In this document: piece by piece, positions 53,011 to 63,515 of the stretch
Layout of the letters: each line of letters opens with the position of its first letter
Position numbering within the stretch: the first letter of the stretch is position 1
Origin: Ferrimonas balearica DSM 9799
Lineage (GTDB): Bacteria > Pseudomonadota > Gammaproteobacteria > Enterobacterales > Shewanellaceae
Assembly (NCBI RefSeq): GCF_000148645.1
Contig: NC_014541.1
Location: 2,193,139 to 2,257,138 of the forward strand
Direction: 5' to 3'
DNA: 64,000 nt
The notes under the pieces: model-generated
What the model was told of the DNA's origin: nothing
Seen by the model: the letters and a program-made list of their open reading frames with translations, nothing else
The model's database searches: none
Translations under genes and position numbers: made by a program

Positions 53011-53757
53011 TCAATCCAGTTGCGCCATCACCTCGTCGGAGATGTCGGCATTGTGGTAGACCTCCTGAACGTCGTCGTGGTCTTCCAGTACGTCGATCAG
53101 GCGTAAGAATTTTTGAGCGGTATCCAGGTCCAGCTCCGCCTTGGTGGAGGGCACCATGGTCACTTCAGCGTTAACCGCCGTGAGTCCCGCCGCGTCCAGC
53201 GCGTCCTTCACAAAGCCAAACGCCTCCGGCGTGGTGTACACGTCGATGGCACCGTCGTCAGAGGTTTCGACATCTTCGGCACCCGCTTCCAGTGCGGCAT
53301 CCATCACCGCTTCCTCATCGGTACCCGGCTCGTAGGAGATCACGCCCTGTTTGGTAAACAGGTACGCCACCGAACCGTCGGTGCCCAGGTTGCCACCGGA
53401 CTTACTGAAAGCGCTGCGCACACCGGATACGGTGCGGTTGCGGTTGTCGGTCATGGTTTCCACCATCACCGCAGTGCCACCCGGGCCATAGCCTTCGTAG
53501 ATGATGGTTTCCAGCTCCTGGCCTTCCAGTTCGCCGGCACCCCGCTTCACCGCGCGCTCAATGGTGTCACGGGTCATGTTGTTGGAGAGGGCTTTGTCGA
53601 TGGCGGCGCGCAGGCGCGGGTTGGCGTCGGCATCGGAGCCGCCCTCCCGTGCTGACACCGTCAGTTCGCGGATCAGCTTGGTGAAAATCTTGCCCCGCTT
53701 CGCGTCCTGTGCCGCTTTACGGTGTTTGATATTGGCCCATTTACTGTGACCTGCCAT
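53011..53757 (-). CDS. yebC: YebC/PmpR family protein
   Basis: Family of putative transcriptional regulators and translation factors that relieve ribosome stalling. The N-terminus [20 protein letters not shown] is diagnostic; [20 protein letters not shown] and [12 protein letters not shown] follow. It has 248 residues. The yebC-ruvC order is conserved. Confidence 0.95.
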   Translation of the reverse strand: MAGHSKWANIKHRKAAQDAKRGKIFTKLIRELTVSAREGGSDADANPRLRAAIDKALSNNMTRDTIERAVKRGAGELEGQELETIIYEGYGPGGTAVMVETMTDNRNRTVSGVRSAFSKSGGNLGTDGSVAYLFTKQGVISYEPGTDEEAVMDAALEAGAEDVETSDDGAIDVYTTPEAFGFVKDALDAAGLTAVNAEVTMVPSTKAELDLDTAQKFLRLIDVLEDHDDVQEVYHNADISDEVMAQLD

Positions 53758-53774
53758 GGCTTCACTCCGTTAAA

Positions 53775-53804
53775 ACAAGACCGCCCGGACAAGGCCGGGC
53801 GGTC
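53775..53804 (-). terminator. aspS terminator
   Basis: GACCGCCCGG and CCGGGCGGTC form a ten-pair stem; on the minus strand it is followed by TTGTTTT. Confidence 0.75.
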
Positions 53805-53814
53805 GGGGTAACAC

Positions 53815-55581
53815 TTACTCGGCTTTCTCGGCCGGGATGCGCTGGATGCCCAGCTCAACCAGTTGCTCGGGGTTGGCGGAACCCGGTGCGCTGGTCAGCG
53901 GACACGCGGCGGTGGTGGTTTTCGGGAACGCCATCACTTCACGGATGGATTCCGCGCCCACCATCAGCATCACCAGACGGTCCAGGCCAAAGGCCAGACC
54001 GGCGTGCGGCGGGGTACCGTACTTCAGCGCGTCCAGCAGGAAGCCGAACTTCTCTTTCGCTTCCTGGTCGTCGATGCCCAGTACGCGGAACGCCGCAGAC
54101 TGCATCTCGGCACGGTGAATACGGACAGAACCACCACCCACTTCCACACCGTTCAGCACCATGTCGTAGGCGTTGGACAGTGCGGTGTCCGGGTTGGCTT
54201 CCAGCTCTTCCGGAGTCATATCGCGCGGAGCAGTGAAGGGGTGGTGCAGCGCGTAGTAACGACCGTCGGCCTTCTCGAACATCGGGAAGTCGACCACCCA
54301 CAGCGGTGCCCAGCCTTCCGCCACCAGGCCGAAGTCTTCACCGGCCTTCAGACGCAGCGCGCCCATGGCATCGGCCACCACTTTGGCGTCATCGGCACCA
54401 AACAGCACGATGTCGTTAGCCACGGCGCCGGTGCGCTCGATGATGGCGTTAACGATGTCGTCAGACAGGAACTTGGCCACCGGAGACTGAACGCCTTCGA
54501 TGCCCTTACCGGTTTCGTTGACCTTCATCCAGGCCAGGCCCTTGGCGCCGTAGATGCCGACAAACTTGGTGTAGTCGTCGATCTGCTTACGGGACAGGCT
54601 GGCACCGCCCGGGATGCGCAGCGCGGCAACGCGGCCTTCCGGATCGTTAGCCGGGCCGGAGAACACTTTGAACTCCACATCGGCCAGCAGGTCAGCCACG
54701 TCGGTCAGTTCCAGCGGGTTACGCAGATCCGGCTTGTCGGAACCGTAGCGACGCATCGCTTCTTCGTAGCTCATGTGCGGGAACTGCGGCAGGTCGACGT
54801 TCAGCATCTTCTTGAAGATGGTGCGGATCATCGCTTCAGTAACCGCCATCACCTCTTCCGCGGTCATGAAAGAGGTTTCGATATCGATCTGGGTGAATTC
54901 CGGCTGACGGTCAGCACGCAGGTCTTCGTCGCGGAAGCACTTCACGATCTGGTAGTAGCGGTCCATGCCGGACATCATCAGCAACTGCTTGAACAGCTGA
55001 GGGGACTGCGGCAGTGCGAAGAACTGACCCTTGTGGGTACGGCTCGGCACCAGGTAGTCACGGGCACCTTCCGGGGTGGCGGCGGTCAGGATCGGGGTTT
55101 CCACATCCATAAAGCCCTGGTCGTCGAGGAAACGACGCACTTCGGAAGTGAAACGGGCACGGAACTTCATCTTCTCCGCCATCTCCGGACGACGCAGATC
55201 CAGGTAGCGGTACTTCAGACGCTGCTCTTCAGACACATCGGTGTTGAAGTCGATCGGCAGCGGCTCAGCCTTGTTGATGATGGTCAGCTCACGACCCAGT
55301 ACCTCGATGGCACCGGTGGTCATGTTGGCGTTTACCTGGCTTTCCGGGCGGCCACGTACCAGGCCTTTCACCTGTACGCAGAACTCACCACGGAGGCTGG
55401 ACGCGGTTTCGAACACTTCCGGCAGGTCCGGATCGTACACAACCTGCACAATCCCTTCGCGATCGCGCAGGTCCAGGAAAATCACACCACCCAGGTCGCG
55501 ACGGCGGTTAACCCAACCGACCAGGGTAACTTCTTGTCCGATAAGCGTTTCGGTAACGTGTCCGCAGTAATGGCTGCGCAT
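53815..55581 (-). CDS. aspS: Aspartyl-tRNA synthetase
   Basis: Class II synthetase charging tRNA-Asp. The anticodon-binding OB domain begins [18 protein letters not shown]; motif 2 is [19 protein letters not shown]; the bacterial GAD insertion occupies about residues 290-420; motif 3 is [17 protein letters not shown]. It has 588 residues, like E. coli. A perfect -10 box lies upstream. Confidence 0.97.
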   Translation of the reverse strand: MRSHYCGHVTETLIGQEVTLVGWVNRRRDLGGVIFLDLRDREGIVQVVYDPDLPEVFETASSLRGEFCVQVKGLVRGRPESQVNANMTTGAIEVLGRELTIINKAEPLPIDFNTDVSEEQRLKYRYLDLRRPEMAEKMKFRARFTSEVRRFLDDQGFMDVETPILTAATPEGARDYLVPSRTHKGQFFALPQSPQLFKQLLMMSGMDRYYQIVKCFRDEDLRADRQPEFTQIDIETSFMTAEEVMAVTEAMIRTIFKKMLNVDLPQFPHMSYEEAMRRYGSDKPDLRNPLELTDVADLLADVEFKVFSGPANDPEGRVAALRIPGGASLSRKQIDDYTKFVGIYGAKGLAWMKVNETGKGIEGVQSPVAKFLSDDIVNAIIERTGAVANDIVLFGADDAKVVADAMGALRLKAGEDFGLVAEGWAPLWVVDFPMFEKADGRYYALHHPFTAPRDMTPEELEANPDTALSNAYDMVLNGVEVGGGSVRIHRAEMQSAAFRVLGIDDQEAKEKFGFLLDALKYGTPPHAGLAFGLDRLVMLMVGAESIREVMAFPKTTTAACPLTSAPGSANPEQLVELGIQRIPAEKAE

Positions 55582-55611
55582 CGACAGCTCCTGTATTCAA
55601 TGCTGGTGAGA

Positions 55612-55629
55612 GAGGGCCCAGGGGCCCTC
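55612..55629. other. Perfect inverted repeat in aspS leader
   Basis: GAGGGCCC and GGGCCCTC are perfect complements separated by two bases. On the minus strand the hairpin falls between the -10 element and the aspS start, so it would form in the 5' leader of the mRNA. Confidence 0.55.
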
Positions 55630-55653
55630 GCCGGGAAAATGGGCAAAGCGGGG

Positions 55654-55659
55654 ATTATA
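55654..55659 (-). promoter_or_regulatory. aspS -10 element
   Basis: A perfect TATAAT on the minus strand, 73 bases before the aspS ATG. The matching -35 position reads TTCTGA, a weak match. Confidence 0.6.
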
Positions 55660-55720
55660 GAGAAAAAATGGCGCAATCAGAAGGCCAAAGGGCGCGCTAC
55701 AGCGCGCTATTGGTCAATGT

Positions 55721-58390
55721 TCAGGCAACTTGGTAGCCAGCACCGCCCTGCCCCTTCACCAGCCTCAATTGCAGGTCCGCTGCCTGTAACAAACTGACCG
55801 GGTCTGCACCGTGCTGCGGGAACACCGCAACGCCGATGCTGGCGCTGAGCTGAATCGACTTGCCATCGAGCTCAAAGGGCTGTTCCAGCTCCATCATCAG
55901 CATCTCGGCAACGTGACGGGCCGCCGCCACGTTCTTGACCTGGTTGAGAATCGCCACGAACTGGTCCCCCTGTAACCGGGCCAGGGTGTCGGAGCGACGC
56001 ACGCCGGTGCGCCAACGGTTGGCGACCAGGGCCAACAGCTTATCGCCCTTATCCCACCCCAGGCGCCGATTGAGTTGGCCAAACCCATCCAGGTCAAGCA
56101 CCAGCACCGCCATCTGGCGATGCTCACGGCCATGCGCCAACAGTGCCTGACTCAAACGGTCATCCAACATACTGCGCCCCGGCAAGCCGGTAACCGAATC
56201 AAACCCATCGCGCGCATTCTGTTGGGTCAGCAACTGGCGCCGCTGTAACTGTTCCCAGCGCCATTGGCGGTAGAGCAGAATAAAACCCGCTGCCAGAAGA
56301 AGAATCACCAACGCGGCAAACCACACCGCAACGGTACGCCCGGCCGACGCTGGCTGTACATCCGCCAAGCCCGGCCGGGTGCCCTGCCAGTCGAGCACTG
56401 ACAGGCCTTGATTCAGCGCCTCCTGCCACTGGCTCATATTTGGGGGCAGATCGAGGTAAAGCCCAATACGGGGCGGATTGGATGGCACCGCAAAGTTCAG
56501 CTGTGGCTGAGTGACCTCCCAGCTGCGCCACTGCGCCGCTGAGATCAGCAATGCGCCACCCTCCTCCAACGCCGTCAATGCCTGGGCCCGATCCCGGACC
56601 CGCTTAACCGCCAGACTCGGGTAGTGTTCACGCACCCACACCGCTGCCGGACTGTTGCCAAGCAGCACTAAGGGCTGCCTGAGGGTGTTGACCGCCGAAG
56701 GGGTGGCGATGCGGTCTTCGCTGATCAGCAGATAATTAAGCATCATCAGGGGCCGGGGCACGGACTCCAGTGGGCTGGGGACGGGCGCCATCCGCAACTG
56801 AAGTGATGAATCATCGTTGCGCTCCGCCTCACCGCCGACGCGCAGAATGACGCCCAGTATTCGACCGAGCTGATTGAGTGCCTGATCCAGCTCCAGTGCC
56901 TGCCAGGCCCAGTCGGGCGTCCCTGCTCGGTTGACCAGCCACGGCGTGGTATCGGTCACCAGGGGGCGCCCGATGCTGCCGTGAAACCCGGTCCCCTCAC
57001 CGCTATCCCAGTACTGCTTCAGGGCAGCGACCTGCTGCGCGGGCAAGTCAGCAAAGCCCCGCTTAACGCGTTCAGCCAACGCCTGATCGCCTGTAGCCAC
57101 CAGCACATTCATGGCCACCTCCGGGCTTGCCATCGGGCTGGCAATCAATGACTCGGGTAAGGGCGGAAGCAGCGGCGCCGGCAGCAACACACCATCCACT
57201 TTGTGTTGCAGCAGTTTGCTGAGTAACTCTTTGGGACGGTCTGAAGTAAAGCGGATACGCCCCGGATACCGGCCGCTGAGCCAACTTTCATAACCGGCAT
57301 TGGCGTAAACACCAAGTGCGGCTTCCGGATTCGCCAATAACGCCGGGGCATCATCGCCATGGGTGACCAATACGCTGTTGACGGCGTGCAGTTCATAGGC
57401 CTTTTCCAGCCCCAACTTGCCCACTTCAGCAGCAACGTGGCCGGCGAACAGGTCCAGCTCCCCCTGCCGCAACGCGGTCAGGCCAGCCGGCCCCAGACCG
57501 GCGGGGACAAACTGCACCTCTACGCCGCTGTTCATTGACCAGGCCCGCCACAGGTCTACCAACAAGCCACTGGCCCGCCCCCCTTCACCGGTATACATCA
57601 GTGGTGGCATATCGCTGATCACGCCGATCTTCAGGGGCGCCTGCGGGTCGCTCTGTCCCAGCCACCTCCGGCTCAGTACCTCGCGGACGTTGCTGTCCAG
57701 CAGGGCCAACGAACGATTCAGTTCCGGCAGGCGCTCGGCATGCGCTTTAGGTAACGCCGCAGACACCGGGATCTGAGCCAGAGAAAGGCGCTTATAAGCA
57801 GGATACAATCGGGATACCTGACTTTGCCGATCGGAGTGCTGCAGATAGCCATCCAGATTGGTAAACACCTGCACTTCGCCGGTCAGTGCCGCGTTTAACA
57901 GTGCATCCCGGCTGGGGTACCGCACCAGCGCCGGGTCCGGCAGATGGTGCAGCAACAACTCCTCATGAATGGAACGCGCCACCACGCCGATGCGATAGGG
58001 TGTCACCTCGTTCAATCCGGCCAAATCCGGCAGGTCTCGGTGCACAAACAGCTTCAGCGGAACGGTCAACAGGGGGTCGCTCAGGGCGAATTTCTCTTCC
58101 CGGCTGGGCGATTGCGCCAATCCTGCATGCAGATCAACGTCGCCCTGCTGCAGGGCGGATATACTCTGCGGCCAGCTTTTCAGGGAAAACTCAACCGGAT
58201 GCCCGGTTTGTTGAGACCAACGCCGCCAAAAGTCCACCAGGTATCCCGCAGGTTGGCCTTCGGCGTTCTGGTATTGGTAGGGGTAACTGTCGCGAGACAC
58301 CGCGATACGCAATGGGTCAGGTTGTGTCGCCAGAGCAGCGGCACTGAAAAACAGGGTGGCCAGCAGGGGCCATATTACGACTCGGAACAC
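55721..58390 (-). CDS. Sensor with three SBP-like domains and a degenerate GGDEF domain
   Basis: An 889-residue membrane protein. A signal peptide (residues 1-22) precedes a region with three tandem solute-binding-like domains: about 25-245 (PDPLRIAVSRDSYPYQY), 255-475 (APLKIGVISDMPPLMYTGEG) and a more divergent one at 490-680. One membrane helix (about 688-707, AVWFAALVILLLAAGFILLY) leads to a GGDEF-type domain at 730-885. The active loop reads RLQGDQFVAIL instead of GGDEF, so cyclase activity is doubtful. GTG at 58390, six bases after AAGGA, was chosen; an ATG at 58432 would add 14 residues that break the signal peptide. It is divergent from cmoA. Confidence 0.82.
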   Translation of the reverse strand: MFRVVIWPLLATLFFSAAALATQPDPLRIAVSRDSYPYQYQNAEGQPAGYLVDFWRRWSQQTGHPVEFSLKSWPQSISALQQGDVDLHAGLAQSPSREEKFALSDPLLTVPLKLFVHRDLPDLAGLNEVTPYRIGVVARSIHEELLLHHLPDPALVRYPSRDALLNAALTGEVQVFTNLDGYLQHSDRQSQVSRLYPAYKRLSLAQIPVSAALPKAHAERLPELNRSLALLDSNVREVLSRRWLGQSDPQAPLKIGVISDMPPLMYTGEGGRASGLLVDLWRAWSMNSGVEVQFVPAGLGPAGLTALRQGELDLFAGHVAAEVGKLGLEKAYELHAVNSVLVTHGDDAPALLANPEAALGVYANAGYESWLSGRYPGRIRFTSDRPKELLSKLLQHKVDGVLLPAPLLPPLPESLIASPMASPEVAMNVLVATGDQALAERVKRGFADLPAQQVAALKQYWDSGEGTGFHGSIGRPLVTDTTPWLVNRAGTPDWAWQALELDQALNQLGRILGVILRVGGEAERNDDSSLQLRMAPVPSPLESVPRPLMMLNYLLISEDRIATPSAVNTLRQPLVLLGNSPAAVWVREHYPSLAVKRVRDRAQALTALEEGGALLISAAQWRSWEVTQPQLNFAVPSNPPRIGLYLDLPPNMSQWQEALNQGLSVLDWQGTRPGLADVQPASAGRTVAVWFAALVILLLAAGFILLYRQWRWEQLQRRQLLTQQNARDGFDSVTGLPGRSMLDDRLSQALLAHGREHRQMAVLVLDLDGFGQLNRRLGWDKGDKLLALVANRWRTGVRRSDTLARLQGDQFVAILNQVKNVAAARHVAEMLMMELEQPFELDGKSIQLSASIGVAVFPQHGADPVSLLQAADLQLRLVKGQGGAGYQVA

Positions 58391-58560
58391 GACATATCCT
58401 TGTGTACATCCGCAGTGGCAAGCCAGCGACATCCTGTCACTGGCGATAACTTGCTCAGGTTGGGTCTATATTAACCGTCCTATCGCGTCTGTCTACGGTG
58501 CAGGTTGCCGCCTTTCCCCCCCCACCGCTACAATATTTTTTGTTCATTCAGGAAGCTATC

Positions 58561-59292
58561 ATGACCTCCGAACAAGACCGTATTTTCTCTAAGCCGCTGG
58601 CGAAAGTGGCTGACTTCCGATTCGACGACAAAGTCGCGTCGGTATTTCCGGATATGATCTCCCGCTCCATCCCGGGTTACGGGCAGATCCTGCATACACT
58701 CGGTGAGATGGCCGACAAAGTGGTGCAACCCGGTACCCGGGTATACGACCTCGGCTGCTCTCTCGGGGCCGCCACCAGCTCCATCCGTCGTGCCCTGGCT
58801 GACCGCGATGTCACCATGGTCGCCGTCGACAACTCCGAAGCGATGGTAAAGCGCGCCCGCGACCACCTCGACGCCTTTGTAAGCCCCATTCCGGTAGACC
58901 TGGTTTGTGCTGACATCCGCGACATCGAGATCGAGAACGCCTCAATGGTGGTACTGAACTTCACCCTGCAGTTCCTGGCACCCGATGACCGCGACGCCCT
59001 GCTGGCCAAAATCTACCAGGGCATGGTGCCCGGTGGCCTGCTGGTGGTATCGGAGAAACTGGTGTTCAGCCAACCGGCGATCCACCAGTTGCTGGATGAC
59101 CTGCACCTGGATTTTAAACGGGCCAACGGCTACTCCGAGCTGGAGATCAGCCAAAAGCGTAATGCCCTGGAAAATGTGATGCGTCCCGACACCGTGGAGC
59201 AGCACAAGGCCCGATTCCAGGCGGCGGGATTCAGCCAGTCCGACCTGTGGTTCCAGTGCTACAACTTTGCTTCTATGGTGGCGATTAAATAA
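58561..59292 (+). CDS. cmoA: Carboxy-S-adenosyl-L-methionine synthase CmoA
   Basis: Makes carboxy-SAM from SAM and prephenate. The SAM site is [32 protein letters not shown] and [16 protein letters not shown] follow. The ATG at 58561 is preceded by CAGGAAG and gives 243 residues. Its TAA overlaps the cmoB ATG by one base. Confidence 0.96.
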   Translation: MTSEQDRIFSKPLAKVADFRFDDKVASVFPDMISRSIPGYGQILHTLGEMADKVVQPGTRVYDLGCSLGAATSSIRRALADRDVTMVAVDNSEAMVKRARDHLDAFVSPIPVDLVCADIRDIEIENASMVVLNFTLQFLAPDDRDALLAKIYQGMVPGGLLVVSEKLVFSQPAIHQLLDDLHLDFKRANGYSELEISQKRNALENVMRPDTVEQHKARFQAAGFSQSDLWFQCYNFASMVAIK

Positions 59293-60272
59293 TGGATTTC
59301 GCACGTTTCTATCAACGCATCGCGGGCAGCAAGCTGAGTCATTGGCTGGAGACGGCTCCGGCCCAGCTCTCCCAGTGGCGCCGTTTTCACCGCAATGGTC
59401 AGTTCCCCAAGTGGGAGAAAGTGCTGGCCAAACTGCCCGACCGCACCCCCGCACTGCGGGAACTGAGCAGCGAAGTGCGCATCGGCTCTGCCGATGAGCT
59501 CAGCAGCGGCGAAGTGGACAAGGTGAACAACCTGCTGCGTTGCCTCCACCCCTGGCGCAAAGGCCCCTTCCACCTCTATGGCATCCACATCGATACCGAG
59601 TGGCGCAGCGACTGGAAGTGGGATCGGGTCAAACCGCACATCAGTCCGCTACAACACCGCACCGTGCTCGATGTCGGTTGTGGCAGCGGTTACCACATGT
59701 GGCGGATGCTCGGCGAAGGGGCTGACCTGGTCGTGGGTATCGATCCCTCTGACCTGTTTCTGGCTCAGTTCGAGGCGGTCAAAAAACTGTACGGTGGCCA
59801 CGACGATATCCATCTGTTGCCTCTGGGGATCCAGGATCTGCCGCCGCTGCACGCCTTTGATACCGTGTTCTCCATGGGCGTGCTCTACCATCGCCGCTCC
59901 CCCATTGACCACCTTTTGCAGCTGCAGGACCAACTCAATGCCGGCGGCGAACTGATTCTCGAAACACTCGTCATTGATGGCGATGAAAATCAGGTACTTG
60001 TTCCCACTGACCGCTATGGCAAGATGAACAATGTCTGGTACATTCCCTCATCAAAAGCGCTGATGCTGTGGCTGCGGAAATGTGGATTTGAAAATGTCCG
60101 CCTGGTGGACGAAGCGATCACCACCGTTGAGGAGCAGCGTCGCACCGACTGGATGACCAACGAGTCTCTGGCGGACTATCTGGATCCCAACGACTCCAGC
60201 CGTACCGTCGAGGGTTACCCAGCCCCCAAACGCGCCATTATTATTGCCAATAAAGCCTCTAATACCGGATAA
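59292..60272 (+). CDS. cmoB: tRNA U34 carboxymethyltransferase CmoB
   Basis: Transfers the carboxymethyl group from Cx-SAM to 5-hydroxyuridine-34 of tRNA. The Cx-SAM site is [40 protein letters not shown] and [14 protein letters not shown] are typical. It has 326 residues. It is coupled to cmoA through TAATG and is followed after ten bases by the protease gene. Confidence 0.96.
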   Translation: MDFARFYQRIAGSKLSHWLETAPAQLSQWRRFHRNGQFPKWEKVLAKLPDRTPALRELSSEVRIGSADELSSGEVDKVNNLLRCLHPWRKGPFHLYGIHIDTEWRSDWKWDRVKPHISPLQHRTVLDVGCGSGYHMWRMLGEGADLVVGIDPSDLFLAQFEAVKKLYGGHDDIHLLPLGIQDLPPLHAFDTVFSMGVLYHRRSPIDHLLQLQDQLNAGGELILETLVIDGDENQVLVPTDRYGKMNNVWYIPSSKALMLWLRKCGFENVRLVDEAITTVEEQRRTDWMTNESLADYLDPNDSSRTVEGYPAPKRAIIIANKASNTG

Positions 60273-60282
60273 GGAAGATAAG

Positions 60283-61044
60283 ATGAAGCACGCAGGTTCC
60301 TTGGCCCTGGTTCTCGCCGCCATGCTGACTGGCGGTTGCGCCATGCAGAAAGCGGTCCCGCCAGCGACCGAGCAGCAACTCAACAACGCCATGGAAACCC
60401 AGCTGGCTCAAATTGAAACCATGCTGGTTAAGCGTTGCGATTCCGAAGTTGCGGCCACCGCTGACTACCAGACCAAGGTGCTGGCAGAGCTGAATGGCAT
60501 GAACGTGGGCCTGCTGGCGCTGGCCGAAAAAGCAACCGGCCCCCAGATCACCTGCCCTGAACTGCCGGAAGACCCGAACAACCTGGGCGACAAGTTCGTT
60601 CTGGGTGAAGTGGAGCGTGTCTACATCCAGGAGGTCGGCCAGGCCTACGACGCCCGTGTGGATACCGGTGCCGTCACCTCCTCCATCAGTGCCACCAACA
60701 TCCGCCTGTTCGAGCGTAATGGCGAACAGTGGGTGCGTTTTGATATTCCCGCCGAGCGACCGGCTGAAGGTGAAGAGGAAGCGCCGGGCACCACCGTGGA
60801 GGCCCGCGTCGCCCGCTTCGTCAATATCAAGAAAGCCTCCAGTGACGAGCCCCAGCGCCGCCCGGTTATCCGTGCTCGTATCCGTCTGGGCGACTACGTC
60901 ACCGAAGCGGAGCTCAACCTGACCGATCGCTCCCACATGGAGTACCCGGTGCTGCTGGGTCGCAAATTCTTCCAGGACATCGCCGTGGTTGACGTCAGCC
61001 GCAAATACATTCACTCCGGAGACGGCAGCCAGACTGCTGAATAA
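60283..61044 (+). CDS. Retropepsin-like lipoprotein protease
   Basis: A 253-residue lipoprotein. The signal peptide ends in a lipobox LTGGC (Cys19). A short helical region (residues 25-85) leads to a domain of the RimB/"ATP-dependent zinc protease" family. That domain carries the retropepsin-like signature ARVDTGAVTSSISATN with Asp127 as the likely catalytic aspartate, and later MEYPVLLGRKFFQDIAVVD. Despite the historic name the motif suggests an aspartic protease working as a dimer. It begins with AAGGAAG, ten bases after cmoB. The two genes that follow point to a peptide-modifying envelope system. Confidence 0.82.
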   Translation: MKHAGSLALVLAAMLTGGCAMQKAVPPATEQQLNNAMETQLAQIETMLVKRCDSEVAATADYQTKVLAELNGMNVGLLALAEKATGPQITCPELPEDPNNLGDKFVLGEVERVYIQEVGQAYDARVDTGAVTSSISATNIRLFERNGEQWVRFDIPAERPAEGEEEAPGTTVEARVARFVNIKKASSDEPQRRPVIRARIRLGDYVTEAELNLTDRSHMEYPVLLGRKFFQDIAVVDVSRKYIHSGDGSQTAE

Positions 61045-61056
61045 GGATTTTTGCCT

Positions 61057-62562
61057 GTGTCACGCAAACCGTTTTATCTGCTGATTTTTGTTCTGATCGC
61101 GGCGGGGGTTGGCTACAACTACCAGCGCCACGTCAGTGACGGCATCCCCTTCCTGCCGGGCACCAGCCAAACCACCTGGACCGTCGAAGCCCGCATCACC
61201 TTCAACGGCGAGGGTGCAGTAGAGGCCAGTTTCGCCCTGCCCAGCGACCCCGCGTTCAAGACCCTGAGCGAATCCGCCGCGTCCCCGGGTTATGGCCTGG
61301 CCATGACCATGGACGGCGATGCCCGCCGCGCCACCTGGACCACCCGCCAGGCGCTGGGCCGTCAGGAGCTCTACTACACCACCAACCTGGTGCCCACCGG
61401 CGACTTCAAACTGGAAGAGATTGCCGAGCTGCCGGCGCCGGAGCCCGTTGTGTGGGATGAGGGGCTGGAGACGGCCGCCAAAGGGTTGACCGCCAAAGCC
61501 TGGGAGAAGAGTGCCAACAACGCCTCCTTCGCCCGTGAACTGGCCGAGCTGATCAGCCAGCCGGACAAACAGCAAAACGTTGCCCTGCTGCTGTCCCGCT
61601 ACGAACCCGCGCCACTGATGACCCGACTGCTGCAAAGCGCCGGTGTGCAGGCGCGCCAGGTGTACGGACTCAAACTGGAAGACGGCCGTCGTCGCCAGAA
61701 CCTGATCCCGATGGTAGAGGTGCTCGACAACCAGGAGTGGAAGCTGTTTAACCCGGCCACCGGCGAACAGGGCCGCAACGACAAGCTGCTGTTGTGGCAA
61801 CGCCACAGCACCTCTGTGCTGGACCTGACCGGCGGCAGCAACTCCAACGTCTCCTTCTCCATGATTGAGGACACCCGCCCTGCCCTGGCCACCGCCATCG
61901 ACATGATGGACACCGGCGGTCTGGCGTCACTGTCGCTGTACAACCTGCCGCTCGAGGAGCAAAGCCTGCTGCGCGGCCTGTTCCTGATCCCCATCGGGGT
62001 ACTGGTGGTGGTGTTCCTGCGGGTGATTGTCGGCCTGAAAACCTCCGGCACCTTTATGCCGGTGTTGATCGCGCTGGCCTTTATCCAAACCAAACTGCTC
62101 ACCGGCCTCGTCGGCTTCCTGCTTATCGTGGCGGCCGGCCTGGTGATCCGCTCCTACCTCTCCAATCTGAACCTGCTGTTGATTTCGAGGATCAGTGCGG
62201 TGGTGATTGTGGTGCTCGGCATCATCGCTGGCTTTACCCTGCTGGCCTTTAACCTGGGCCTGACCGAGGGTCTCACCATCACCTTCTTCCCCATGATCAT
62301 CCTGGCCTGGACCATCGAACGGATGTCCATTCTGTGGGAAGAGGAAGGGGCGAAAGAGGTGATGCTGCAGGGCGGCGGCAGTCTGTTGGTCGCCACCATC
62401 ACCTATCTGGCCATGGACAACGATCTGGTGCGTCACTGGGCCTTTAACTTCCTCGGTGTTCACCTGATCATCCTGGCTCTGGTGCTGTTGCTCGGCCAAT
62501 ACACCGGTTACCGCCTGCTTGAGCTGCGTCGCTTCCGTCCGCTGGCTGGGGAGAAATCATGA
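61057..62562 (+). CDS. Inactive-transglutaminase-like protein fused to seven membrane helices
   Basis: A 501-residue membrane protein. One N-terminal helix (residues 6-20, LLIFVLIAAGVGYNY) precedes an extracytoplasmic region (30-290). That region looks like a transglutaminase fold without catalytic Cys: the LLQSAGVQARQVYGLKLEDG and VEVLDNQEWKLFNPATGE blocks are typical of transglutaminases. About seven helices follow from residue 300 to 490. This matches the inactive-transglutaminase plus 7TM family. GTG at 61057 is nine bases after AAGGA; a TTG at 61051 is the alternative. It overlaps the ligase gene by four bases. Confidence 0.83.
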   Translation: MSRKPFYLLIFVLIAAGVGYNYQRHVSDGIPFLPGTSQTTWTVEARITFNGEGAVEASFALPSDPAFKTLSESAASPGYGLAMTMDGDARRATWTTRQALGRQELYYTTNLVPTGDFKLEEIAELPAPEPVVWDEGLETAAKGLTAKAWEKSANNASFARELAELISQPDKQQNVALLLSRYEPAPLMTRLLQSAGVQARQVYGLKLEDGRRRQNLIPMVEVLDNQEWKLFNPATGEQGRNDKLLLWQRHSTSVLDLTGGSNSNVSFSMIEDTRPALATAIDMMDTGGLASLSLYNLPLEEQSLLRGLFLIPIGVLVVVFLRVIVGLKTSGTFMPVLIALAFIQTKLLTGLVGFLLIVAAGLVIRSYLSNLNLLLISRISAVVIVVLGIIAGFTLLAFNLGLTEGLTITFFPMIILAWTIERMSILWEEEGAKEVMLQGGGSLLVATITYLAMDNDLVRHWAFNFLGVHLIILALVLLLGQYTGYRLLELRRFRPLAGEKS

Positions 62563-63515
62563 TCTTCGTTGATCCCCGGCGCTTAAGTGCCCGTGGCATC
62601 ATGGGCATGAACCGGCGCAACATCAGCTATATCGGGCGTTACAACCCGCGCAGCCTGTACAAACAGGTGGATGACAAGCTGATCACCAAGCAGCTGGCCC
62701 TGAAGAACGAGATCGCCACCCCGGATCTGATCGCCGTGGTCCGTGAACAACACGAGATTGAGCAGATCAACCAGATGGTGGCCGGGCTGGATGGCTTCTG
62801 CATCAAGCCCGCTCAGGGTTCAGGCGGCAAAGGCATTCTGGTGATCACCAAAGTTGAGGATGGCCGTTTCTTTAAGCCTTCCGGCGATGAAGTCACCCCC
62901 GCCGAGATGACTCGTCACTGCTCCAATATCCTGGCTGGCCTGTTCAGCCTCGGGGGCAAAAACGACGTCGCGGTGGTGGAAGCGCTGATCCGTTTTGATC
63001 CGGTGTTCGATGGCATCTCCTACGAGGGGGTGCCGGACATCCGCCTGATCATCTTTAAGGGCTTCCCGGTGATGGGGATGCTGCGCTGCTCCACCCACGC
63101 CTCTGACGGCAAGGCCAACCTGCACCAGGGGGCCGTGGGCATCGGGGTGGACATCGCCACCGGCCGCGCCATCCGTGCGGTACAGTTTGATGAGCCAGTG
63201 ACCCATCATCCCGACACCGGCGAAGACCTGTTCAAAGTGGAAGTGCCCCATTGGGACCGGCTGCTGGAGTTAGCGTCCGGCTGTTACGAGATGTCTGGCC
63301 TGGGTTACCTGGGCACCGATATGGTGCTGGACCGCGAACGCGGCCCCCTGCTGCTGGAACTGAACGCCCGTCCCGGCCTGGCGATCCAGATCGCCAACGA
63401 CCGGGGCCTGCTGCCCCGACTCCGCAAAGTGGAGAGTCTGGGCGATGTCCGGCCGCCGGTCAGTGAGCGCATCGCCATGGCCAAGGAGTGGTTTGGTGAA
63501 GGTCGCGACGACTAA
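62559..63515 (+). CDS. ATP-grasp ligase, alpha-L-glutamate ligase-like
   Basis: A 318-residue cytoplasmic enzyme of the ATP-grasp fold, related to RimK-type ligases that add glutamate or other amino acids to a carboxylate. MGMNRRNISYIGRYNPRSLY opens the protein; the ATP loop is KPAQGSGGKGILVITK (about residues 82-97) and the metal-binding end is LLLELNARPGLAIQIAN. Its ATG overlaps the previous stop (ATGA), and the last gene begins inside its 3' end. Substrate unknown. Confidence 0.85.
   Translation: MIFVDPRRLSARGIMGMNRRNISYIGRYNPRSLYKQVDDKLITKQLALKNEIATPDLIAVVREQHEIEQINQMVAGLDGFCIKPAQGSGGKGILVITKVEDGRFFKPSGDEVTPAEMTRHCSNILAGLFSLGGKNDVAVVEALIRFDPVFDGISYEGVPDIRLIIFKGFPVMGMLRCSTHASDGKANLHQGAVGIGVDIATGRAIRAVQFDEPVTHHPDTGEDLFKVEVPHWDRLLELASGCYEMSGLGYLGTDMVLDRERGPLLLELNARPGLAIQIANDRGLLPRLRKVESLGDVRPPVSERIAMAKEWFGEGRDD

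Noticed and set aside
53863-55797. A 644-codon open frame antisense to aspS
   Set aside because: Same artefact: His/Gln/Arg-rich translation, no start signals, fully covered by aspS.
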